Assembly (NCBI RefSeq): GCF_002105155.1
Contig: NW_019028983.1
Span: 832,001-896,000, forward strand
DNA: 64,000 bases
Reading direction: 5' to 3'
From: Lobosporangium transversale
Lineage: Eukaryota; Mortierellomycota; Mortierellomycetes; Mortierellales; Mortierellaceae
Part shown: positions 22,201 through 31,554 of the stretch, piece after piece
Layout of the letters: every line of letters begins with the position of its first letter
Numbering within the stretch: the stretch's first letter is position 1
The notes under the pieces: model-generated
What the model saw: the letters and a program-made list of their open reading frames with translations, nothing else
Database searches by the model: none
Told to the model about the DNA's origin: nothing
Program-made: the position numbers and the translations under genes

Positions 22201-25200
22201 GATGAAAAGTCGTGAACAGCTCGATCTTTCATCACCATCACATGGGCTGTTCGTTCTTTCATCTTCCGAAGAAGGTGACGTTTGCGATTACGTTCTTGTT
22301 TTACGACTTTGACCAAATTTTCTTCGTATCTACGAATTAGAGAAGATACGATGTCCTGTCTTGATCTGCCATCATCTCTACCATCGTCAGCGCTCATCCT
22401 TGGGACCATCGGCCGAGGTGGTACCTTGGCATTTGTGAGTATTTGAGTAATTTCCTCATTTTGAAGCATATGGGCGAAGTTCAATGCTATTCATGGTATT
22501 GATAATTATGATAATGAAAAGATAGTTAGTTTTGAGTAGATTTAAAGGGGTATAGTAAGGGTGATAAGGGTGGCATTTAGTAAATTCAGAGTCGACGTTG
22601 TCATTATGATAACATACCTGTCTTGTTATTTCTGTCCATCGCCGTATGATCAATGCCCATATCAACCAACTCCTTCACCAGCCTGGACATGCCTGATTGG
22701 ACAGCCAAATGAAGCAGTGTATGTCCGGATTCGCTCTAAATTAAGTCAGACAAATCACAAATGAATTAATTGAAATCCACATGCAGCGCAGGTTGACGCA
22801 AACGCAGAGAACAGACTTTGTAATAACCATCTATTACATACTCTGAATGAAGGCAGAACGCGTCCAGGCGCCAGGATTTGGATCGTACGTAAGAAATCAA
22901 GGGCCATCTCCTCCTTCGCTGATAATGCGAACGCGAAACTAACGTCAAAATCATTGCCAACAAAGCTTGCGGGATCATCCAACAAACCAAGGCCAATTCC
23001 TGCTCCATTGCCATGAGCATTCAAAAGATATGCCAACTACATGTTACAATATACGATGACAGATGAAATATTAGTTAATAGAAAGATAAGTTACGATGTC
23101 CTGAAATGCCAAATGCTTAGTTTGAATCATTTAATTATAAGTCATACTTACAGCATTGTCCTGAGGGTACTCATTAGCCATACCGTATGACAGAGATGTT
23201 GCTGCCAAGTTGCAGAAATCGTAATCTGGTGGGGCCATGTACATAAAATCAACCTTTTCAGTCTGTGGGCTCAGTGGGAACGCCAAAGATGCGATCTGGA
23301 CGGAGACAATTCCAGGCTTCAAATTTTCGGCGGGGGGTGTTGTGCACTCCATTACATCATGATGAGAAACTGTTACAAGTTCTGCAGGGACCTTTCCGAA
23401 GTATACAACGGGATTCTGAAGAACATCGAAGTGAGCACCGTGGATGGTAACTCGAGTTCCTCCCAAGATCGTCCCCTCACTAGGCGTGAGGGGGTAAATT
23501 TGTCGGAATTTTGGTGGGGCAATAATACGGTTGCCTGCATTTTGGCCATAGCCGTTTGTGAACCTTGTGCTATTTTCTTGGCCCTCGACCGCCAAAGAGT
23601 GCACAACACGCTCGTCCATCGATTTCGGGGAGGCCATTGAGGCTGAGTTTGTCGAAGGAGTACGCTGATGACCTCTGACCAGTGGACTGTTTGCACTAGC
23701 ATGGCTCAAAGATGGGCTCTGCAGCATCTGCTCATTAGTTGCAATGACTGGAGAGCGGGAGCCAGTAGAAACTGGAGCGTCGATATCTGTTAAACCCTCT
23801 TCTTCCTCCGCATCTTGCTCTCCGCTGCCGGTTTTGGATCGTGCCTCACAACAGATACGAAGCTTTACAGAACCACCCATACGGACAACTTCAGGTAAAG
23901 TCTGCATTCGGACCACAAAGCCCTCGTGCTCGTTGTGATGATCGCAATAACAATTAAGTTTAATACAGACGATAGCATGACCCTTTCGGATATCAATCAA
24001 CGGCTCTCCCGCCGGGCTTTGCTTAAAATTTTTAGCCAAAACTTGCATGATCTAAAAGAGAACGTAGTGAAGAGGGGCGGTAGGTAGAGTGACGCATTCC
24101 ATTAGCTCAAAAGTACACTATACCGATTACTCTATCAGCGTTGAGACGTATGGCAATGTTAAAGATGTTCTTATTCTCCTATGCGCACCTTTCTCTCGCC
24201 GTCCATTCGCATCACACAAGCTGGGCACGAATCCTCAATGATCCGATCTCTGTTGTTGGGTGACACTAGAACAATGTCTACATCCAACACCCTTGCGCCT
24301 CGCATCTCTATGCACCAGATATTAAGTTGAGATGTTGCAGTTTGTTAGCGGCACTTGTAATCCAAAATCGTCTCATATGCTTATTATTCGAGTTCATTTT
24401 TTTTTATAAATTTACCCTCAGGACTGAGTTTCTTTTTAGGCTGTGCATTATCACGGAAGCGATCGACCTTGAACCGTAAGTAATCCCAATCACGTACAAC
24501 CTGTCGGTTATCGTCAAGGATGCTGGTCTTCAAATAGATGATAGGTTCGATACGCAAAGCATTTTTATGTTTGACCGCAACGTAGTGTCGTGGCTTTTTA
24601 CGGAATGTGTATGCTTTGACATCAAAAGCTGGTAGGCGTGAGTGTGATGGGACTAGAGAATGAGAGAGAGTATTGCCTGCTGCCAATGTCAGGGACATGT
24701 CTAACAATGACATATTGCTAAAATGAGATTAATAGTGGTATGGTTAAAGCAATGTTGATCAGAATCTACGCTAAGTGTTGGTCAAATTCAGAGGCCATAT
24801 CATTTGTTCTCTTCTAGTCAAATATAATTTGTATGTCGTACCTTGGCTTTTGAGAATTGTGGCCAAACTGATCCCCATTGGTCAACGATATATCCGCCTG
24901 GTAGAATGGGGTATGAAGGGATTGTGCATAAAGGTTATTAGCCTTCAAAGAATTTGACATCGATAGCTCTTGCCCTGATCCAGTAGGTAAGCTTGTCTAT
25001 TGTTTGTTAGATTTGTTAAAGAGGTTGAGTCACGTGTACTTAACCCAACATTCCAAAGATCCATGATACCAAAGAAATATGCATAGAGAGCATGCTGCAG
25101 ATCAGGGACAGAGGTCGAAAAAGGCTCTCATGCCCTTTCTTTAGTCTCGATGCATAATTCTCTGACACTAACATCTCCCTTCTCGGGGACTTGAAAAAGC

Positions 25201-26202
25201 TCCCGAATAGTTAAGGATGGTAAGAGCAGTTCAGGGGAAATGGAAGCAGAGATTGAAGAATCGATGCTGTGAATCCTCTATAGATCACTGAATATGAAGG
25301 ATGTAGCCCAATGAAAGAGGAAAGGCATGCCTTCGATTATTGATAGGATTACCCGTGTAATGTAGCGTTGAAATATAGATCGACATGTTGTACGTTCTAA
25401 TGATCAACAGCCAGATATAACAAAGGCTATTGATCGAGTGTATGAACAAGAGAGCACACTATAATAAGAGAGATATTATCGTTACCTCGTAATTGTCCAA
25501 ATATGCTGGCATAGATGCTGTCGAAGATGGACTTGATGATAAAGGATATGGAGGTGACCAGGATGGAGTCGAGCTGTCAATGTTTGTTTTTGCTGCGTTC
25601 AGATGTGGCGAAACTTGTGGAGTCAAAGATTGATTCGCAACTAGGCCTGCTGCCGTCATAGCTGCAGTAGCCATCGAATCAGATAACGAATTCTGGTGAG
25701 AGTTCAATATGGATGTATGAGGAAGGCCATTGGCAGGAGACACTGAGTTAAGCGATGAATTGGTAATTGGTGTGGTAGACGAGGAGGCAGGAGACGAATA
25801 CATAGGATTATAGCGCTGACCATAGTGCGTCGTTGTTTTTTGCTTTCCAGGCGTAATCGGTCGCTGCTGATCCAGCTGCTTGGTAGATGAGAGTGAAAGT
25901 TGTTGCTGATGTTGCTGCATTGGCTGCTGTTGCTGTTGCTGATAAGAAGGCTGGGAAGGTTGGTAGTTTGGATATGGTTGTCGGTTAATAATTGGCCCAG
26001 CTTGCCGATATCCTAGGCCTTGGAATTCAGGGGAAGGGTGCTGTACATGTTGATTTTGGTGTTGCCCTTGCTGATGCTGTGCTAGTGAATGCTGTGGAGG
26101 AGATGTGAACTGAGGCGCTTGCGACTGCTGTAGCTGCTGCTGGTGCTGGTGCTGGTGCTGGTGCTGGTGCTGCTGATATTGAGGCACGATAGTATTCTGC
26201 AT
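19275..26202 (-). CDS. Mga2/Spt23-type IPT-ankyrin factor with C-terminal PH-like and LRR region
   Basis: Nine exons (25486-26202, 24842-24996, 24416-24717, 24189-24307, 23152-24051, 23095-23100, 22842-23036, 22618-22735, 19275-22486) keep frame throughout and give about 1907 aa. Residues 1-239 are Gln/His-rich. The next part has SCPACVMRMDGERK and IVCIKLNCYCDHHNEHEGF, matching the Cys-rich segment of Mga2/Spt23. An IPT/TIG domain follows at about 611-700 (LTPSEGTILGGTRVTIHGAHF). Ankyrin repeats come next (SGHTLLHLAVQSGMSRLVKE, then ALNFAHMLQNEEI). After a basic coiled stretch there is a PH-like region and leucine-rich repeats (LDLTDCNIGLGGIEALVKNL, LRVLSMDYNRFGEDGMVALA). Yeast Mga2/Spt23 are ER-anchored regulators of fatty-acid desaturase, but this protein has no C-terminal membrane span. 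Exon 6 is a 6-nt microexon; intron 1 is unusually long (489 nt). Confidence 0.85.
26120..26178 (-). repeat. CAG/CAC trinucleotide repeat coding poly-Q/H
   Basis: The plus strand reads repeated ctgctg and ctggtg units. In the sense strand these code alternating Gln and His near the N-terminus of the IPT-ankyrin protein (about residues 8-27). It is coding simple sequence and likely length-variable. Confidence 0.8.
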
Positions 26203-27132
26203 TTTGTTGCTGAGCTTATTTCTTTTCAATTCCTCTTAAAGTTGTAACTAAAACGTAGGCTGGTATAACTCGTGAAGGACTGAAGTAATGCAAACAAAAC
26301 GAGATTAGGTACTGCAAAATTGAATAAAGACAGTGGAAGATGCGAAAAGAATTAGTTGGGAGGAATGAGGATAAAGGTGAAAAAGAGAGAGAGGGAGAGA
26401 AGAGAGAGTGAGGAGAGAGATAAGAGAGAGAATTCCGCCAGGGGCACTGTGGCTGCAAGAACACCCGAAATGAGCAGAGAGAGCAGCCAAAACACTCCAC
26501 TGCTATGCTTGCTATGCTTCCACTTGGATAATCATCATCCACTTCTATTTCATCTGTGTTGTTATTACTGTCATTGTTACTGCTACTATCCTGATAGTAA
26601 CCATTGCTATTGCTGCTTATGCTTTTCTTCATCGACTTACACCTAATAACTGCAACCAGCCACAATTGAATCTAAAAAGGCACTGTTTGACAGATGATCT
26701 TTGACCTGAACATAATGAGGTGTGAACACTAACCAGAGAAAGTTCTTTTGCTTGGAACTATGTTGAGGCCCGATAACAATGAGCGCGTTTGTAAAGATGA
26801 TTGATGGTCGATGAACAAACACTTTGTACCAGTTTCTGGTCGCGATGGAGGGGAAATGAGGTGGAGGCAAGGGGGGTTCCACCTTTGTCTGCTCTTATTT
26901 TTTTTTCTGCATGGCATGATAGGCCAAAGCACTTGCACAATGTGATTGGACTTGGTAAAAAAAAGTCCATAAAAAAGTGATCATTGTAAAAAAAAAGTTA
27001 CAACAAGCAACACAACACTCTCCGTGCAAAAAGATCGAGTGGTGTATATTTTTTATTGTTGTTTAGTTTAGTGAAACGCAAAGCAGCAAGGATTTTTATT
27101 AGGCTTTTGATTTACGCTCCCAAACCTAGCAA
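26203..27132. other. Intergenic region upstream of the IPT-ankyrin gene
   Basis: About 930 bp holding the promoter of the leftward IPT-ankyrin gene and the 3' region of SAD1. A purine-rich GAGAGA tract lies at 26372-26431 (CT-rich on the sense strand, common in fungal promoters). No gene recognised. Confidence 0.5.
26372..26431. repeat. (GA)n-rich tract
   Basis: GAGAGAGGGAGAG-type purine repeat of about 60 nt, pyrimidine-rich on the strand of the downstream gene. It may act as a promoter CT block or long 5' leader. Confidence 0.6.
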
Positions 27133-29246
27133 TTAAGAATAGTTTGTGTTAACGCCCTGAACACCCTGGAAAATGGATGACTTTAAATTATTCAAATTGT
27201 ATGATAAACTCACCTGAATATACGATTCCGATAAAAAAATCATTTGCGCATTAATCTCTTCAACAAACAGGTCCTGAATTTGGTACCATTGCTCCTTCGC
27301 CCGATGTTGAAGATGAACCTTGTAGCTTGTCGAGCCTGGTGTAGCGGGGTCACCTTCATGTGTAACGTTTGCAAGCAGATCATAGTGCAGTCCTAATGCA
27401 TTTTCCTTTTCTGGATCAGACACGTCTAAAAAAAATAAAAAAAATAAAAAAGTTATGTATAGTTGGCACAAATACTAACTAATGTCTTTCGCTTGCATAT
27501 GGGCTCGTCAACTTACATTCTGCCATGCTCAGGTTTTTAATAGGGAAAGTGACAATCGTAGGGTTTTTTTCTTCCACAAAATTGTTCTTCGAAAACCGTT
27601 TGATGTGAAAAATAATATAGTTGGGGAGTCGAATTATATGGAATCGCTTCAATTCAGACGCAGTTTCCTGTGTGGTTCAAGACATAGCGGATCATATAAT
27701 TATTATCAATAGTTGACAAAGCAAAAATTTATAAAATAAAAAATCTCGGTATAGTACTTGAAAGAAAAGCATGAAGATCATACCTGCGTGGTTTTCCCGT
27801 CATACTTTGAGAGAATAGCCGTAAGTGGAATTTGAGGAATGATGTTTCTTTCCTGTTCGTCATGGAAAAGTGGTGCAGGTGGAAGCTCAAGAGCCAAAAA
27901 TAAAAAGGGCGACTTGATCTTCGTCACAGCTGTCACATATGACAATACATATTTTAATCCTTTGGAGTTAGATTAGCTGAATCACAACATATTTTAGGAC
28001 AGGGCTTACCAAAAGATTGTATAGGATATGCTTTCTGCTTATAAACCTTATTATACATTACCATTATTCGGATCAAATGAAACGACAGAACCTTTTGGGG
28101 TATTCGTATCAATGGACTGTGATTCAATCGAGAGCTCTCCTTGAAATGTAGAGTATATAATACTACTGTTTTTCTTCTTCGATCCTCCAAGATCTCGATG
28201 CAAAGTATTCAAAAACCAGGACAAAAACGCCAAAGGATCCCCTTGCTTCGTCAACTTAAACTGCCTGTTACTGGCATTGGAAATTTCCTATTGGATAGAG
28301 GAAGAGATCAACAGTATAGCAAGTTGACAAGTTGAGTATTCTATGTAGATATAGTATAGTTTGTGCACGCAGTAAACATGCGGAACTTGCCTGCAAAAGC
28401 TCATGAGGACTGACTTGACCTTTGAACGCTGCTGGGTTCCAGATCTTTCGTACTAAGGTTCCAAATCTTTTGACAAGCTCTGATTTGTCGTCAAATGTCT
28501 GTAACATAAAAAAGTTTCGAACTGGAGGGATATGCACCAGAACCTGAATCACCACGTTAACATAATCATTGGCTTTAACGTTGTTCAGTCCAATAAAACC
28601 TATATACCGAATAGAAACCAGAAAGATATTAGCTACCACATCCAAAAAAAAAAAAAAAAAAAAAAAAGTGAACCAAAACGGACCTGGAAGGTATGGCTTG
28701 CGGTTCAAATCAAATGATTGTCTAGAGTTCTTATCGAGCGCTTCGACTTGTGCCGGCGTAAATCTTGGATCCAAAACATACTAAATAAAATAAAAGCAAG
28801 GTTATGAGGATCTAATCAGCATGTATATTGGGATCTAGCTTCTTAGTTTTTACAAAAAAAAAACTTTCGTTCCAGTGATATCCAGGGATTTATCACTTAC
28901 TTTGATATCATCCAGCGACGAGTCCGTCACTTCATAGGAATCCGGTAAAACATACACCTTGAGTGTATTGAGATTAATGTAGACGTGATGATTCTCGTGA
29001 AGACTATGGAAATACGCATGCGAGGTAGGGCCACGTCCTGATTATCTCGAGTTAGAACAAAAAGAGTACTCATGCTATGGTCTTATTGTTACAGAGAATG
29101 ATAGTAAAAAGGGTACCTTGAAAATATTTCCCACAAACTAGACATGCATAGACATTCAGATTTGACAGTGAGACGGAACACACTTTTTCGAAATCAAAAT
29201 CGAGCATAAACCGTTGGATCGTATCAAGATAAAGTCCTGAAGTACG

Positions 29247-29282
<36 letters not shown>

Positions 29283-29423
29283 CGCAACACTCCCACTAGT
29301 CGAGGCTTCATTAACTTTTTTTCTTTTGTAGCGGACAGAATGCACTGCCTCATCAGCATCCGAGATGGAGCCTTCATCACCCTCATTTGTTCTCTTATCC
29401 GTGGTATCGTCTACAGCATCCAT
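27133..29423 (-). CDS. SAD1: U4/U6.U5 tri-snRNP protein SAD1/USP39 (inactive ubiquitin hydrolase)
   Basis: Nine exons (29117-29423, 28901-29037, 28684-28780, 28391-28599, 28062-28287, 27784-27929, 27517-27667, 27214-27425, 27133-27165) give about 505 aa. After an acidic/Ala-Gly N-terminus come a UBP zinc finger (VYACLVCGKYFQGRGPTSHA, then HHVYINLNTLKVY) and the USP fold. The usual catalytic Cys of GNTCY is replaced by Asp: GFIGLNNVKANDYVNVVIQ. This is exactly the feature of catalytically dead USP39/Sad1. SPHELLQ, GDPLAFLSWFLNTLHRDLGG and IIFHIKRFSKNNF follow. Sad1 keeps the U4/U6.U5 tri-snRNP stable for pre-mRNA splicing. Intron 4 uses a GC donor (CAG|GCAAGT). The final exon has two in-frame acceptors, so the C-terminus may differ by three residues. 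Confidence 0.93.
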
Positions 29424-29850
29424 TAATTCTCTTTTATTTTTAGGACAAGAGTTGTGATTTAACAAATGAACATGGCAACAATTGATCTCAAAATGAATGA
29501 TCAACTTTGATTAAAGTCACGTGTAAGTTTACAAGTTTTATTCCACACAACAAAGTCCTTCCGATGTTAATTCAAAGACCTATAGAAATATGTAATGCCA
29601 TATTTACATTGTTTCTTAAGAGCTCGCCCATTTTAAAGCTATGCTGAACGGCCTCTCTATTAAAGATATGGGTTTTCTAGCTTCCTTAGGAGTATACTAT
29701 ATGGAATATAGAGCACTCAGTCTGTCTATCTGTTGATCTGTACGGTTTTTAAAGTTAGTCCAGAAATTCAGGGGCAAAAGATTAGAGGAGACGAAAATAA
29801 ACAGAACTTACAAATTTTTTGTGGGTGTGCCGGCACCCAAATACTTGTGT
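29424..29850. promoter_or_regulatory. Spacer: SAD1 promoter and 3' flank of the Fanzor locus
   Basis: This 427-bp stretch lies upstream of SAD1 and directly downstream of the Fanzor stop codon. In TnpB and Fanzor systems the guide RNA comes from this 3' flank. It contains a near-palindrome at 29825-29838. No coding sequence seen. Confidence 0.4.
29825..29838 (-). other. Short GC palindrome just 3' of the Fanzor stop
   Basis: GGTGTGCCGGCACC-type palindrome, 14 bp with one mismatch, starting 13 nt after the Fanzor stop codon in an AT-rich flank. It could be a structural part of a guide RNA or an element end; it is too short to judge. Confidence 0.25.
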
Positions 29851-31554
29851 CTAGTGTCGTGCGCGCTTTGCAGCCGGAGCAGGCGACTCTTCCGTGGGCT
29901 TGTACTTTGCAGGTCTCTCTTGTCTCTCAATTTGAGCAAGACCGATTCTTGCGATGTTTTCCGCCCCTACTGCGTCACGGTCGAAGAATACCTTACATGT
30001 CCTGCAATATTTAGAGCGAGGGTACACCGTCTCTAAAAAGCTACCGCAGAGGGGTCGGGGACAGCGGGCGCTGGTGTAAAATTCGTGCGCTCCTACAGCG
30101 AAGTGTCCTCGTGCTTTGACCTAAGCGTTTCAAATGGCAGTCGTTTATTAGCAAGGGTTTTATGGCTTTCCAGCTTTGCTTACTTTTTTAAAAAAAGCCA
30201 TACCTGTGTGACAAGATGTCTCGTTATAGCAGTGTGCTTGCTGGGAACTCCTTTACTACTTTCAAAGGATCCTAGGCCGACGACAAGTACTCTTTATCCC
30301 CAAGCATCTTCAACACTCGCTGTACCGCGTAGTCGAACGTAGCTCGTTGAGCCTTTCGTAGGTCCCATTTTTTTTTTCAGGTGCCATCTGGACTCGTAGA
30401 ACTCTTGAAGCACATCCAAATTCGTTGATCCTGTCTGTGTCTGAGACTCCTCGTTCATCCATTGAAAGTACTCATTATACGTATCCCTTCCAAACACAGG
30501 GATGGCGCTCTCAACCTCAATCATTCCATTTTCACGCTTCCTTTTGTTCAACAGGTGATTGAAGCGGAGGACAGGGAGGTACAAGAACCTGCTTCTCACC
30601 TTTACCGTTTGCCGCAAGTTAGGGTTGTGAGGGTCCAGCGAGGAAAACGTAAGGGCGTTAACAATACCAGGATCACATCCGACGATAGTTGTGGTGTTTG
30701 CGGATGGGCATCGCCCTGGTTTGTTGAATGTGAGCTCAACGTTTTCAAGCAGCTTGGAGCTCCTCTTCCAGTTTATGTTTGCGTAGCCTTCATCTGTCAG
30801 GTCTTCACCGGCCGCCTTTGAACACGTCGTGTTGAGAAATCCCTGAGAAAACTCCAGTTCTTGGCTGGGGTCTTCTTCATCTACGTCAGACTGCTGCTGT
30901 CTCTTCGTCTGGGTTGTATCATAGGCAAGTAGATTCAGAACTAGACCGTTGGTAGAAATCGTTCCTTTGAGTTTGAACCGAGTTAGATCTTTGTCCTGTG
31001 GCTGCAGGGATACTTTGTCTTGATATCCACGAACCATGCGATCACCTCCAATGTCACAAAAGAGAGCCTATATCAAAACCCCTTTTGTTCCCTGTACACA
31101 CTCATACATTGCAGTCTTGGAAGGATTATTGAGAGGCAGAATACGCTCCAGCAGCTGCTTGGTATCTTCGTTCACCCAGAGGATGTCAACTAGGGCGTGT
31201 TCAGACAGATACACATACCCGGGTGACCAGGGGGACGTAGGAAAGTCTGAGTATTTTTTCACTTTTTTGTTCTCCCGCAAAAAAAACTCAATGTCACTCA
31301 TATCTTCACTTGTTTTCTCGACATCAAACTAAAAAAAAAAAAAAAAAAAAAAAAAAGGTGTGAATAAAGAGCATTTGATTGCAGAATATGCATGAAAATA
31401 CCCCTACACAAGCTATACCATTGCGTTCCTGTAGTGCTGCCTTAATGATGTCTGTACTTGGCCCATTAGTAAGTCTGACGCTCTTGGAAATGTGATCTTT
31501 TTGGGATCAAAGCCTTGGACGTCCCCAATGTGATGTCTATATCCTTTATTGGGG
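29851..31554 (-). pseudogene. Fanzor (eukaryotic TnpB-like) RuvC nuclease region, broken copy
   Basis: The readable segments are 31419-31554, 30204-31328 (shared with a splice) and 29851-30120. RuvC-I is VGCDPGIVNALTF (Asp codon 30672-30674). RuvC-II is VVGLGSFESSKG followed, after an intron at 30121-30203, by VGAHEFYTSARC (Glu codon 30082-30084). A zinc ribbon C-x4-C/C-x2-C (CPRPLC...CRTC) leads to RuvC-III FFDRDAVGAENI. This series with TSxxCP is diagnostic of TnpB/Fanzor RNA-guided nucleases. Upstream, FCDIGGDRMVRG and GTISTNGLVLNLLAYD fit the WED-like part. Lesions: TAG at 31068-31070, one extra base in a T10 run at 30368-30377, one missing base near 30293-30295 that restores frame, and one missing base near 31545-31560. 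It lies in frame downstream of the FEN1-like part. Confidence 0.82.

Noticed and set aside
25000-25485. Extra exon within the 489-nt first intron of the IPT-ankyrin gene
   Set aside because: The flanking exons already join in frame (DNYE to TSLPTG), and no segment with both splice sites and a fitting phase was found.
28268-28774. 168-codon frame reading through the SAD1 introns
   Set aside because: It includes intronic poly(T); the spliced version restores the USP39 alignment.
29733-30342. Overlapping plus-strand open frames
   Set aside because: They are antisense to the Fanzor zinc ribbon and RuvC-III region, whose motifs are clear on the minus strand.
30462-30821. 119-codon plus-strand frame
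   Set aside because: It is a shadow of the Fanzor RuvC-I exon; no motif of its own.
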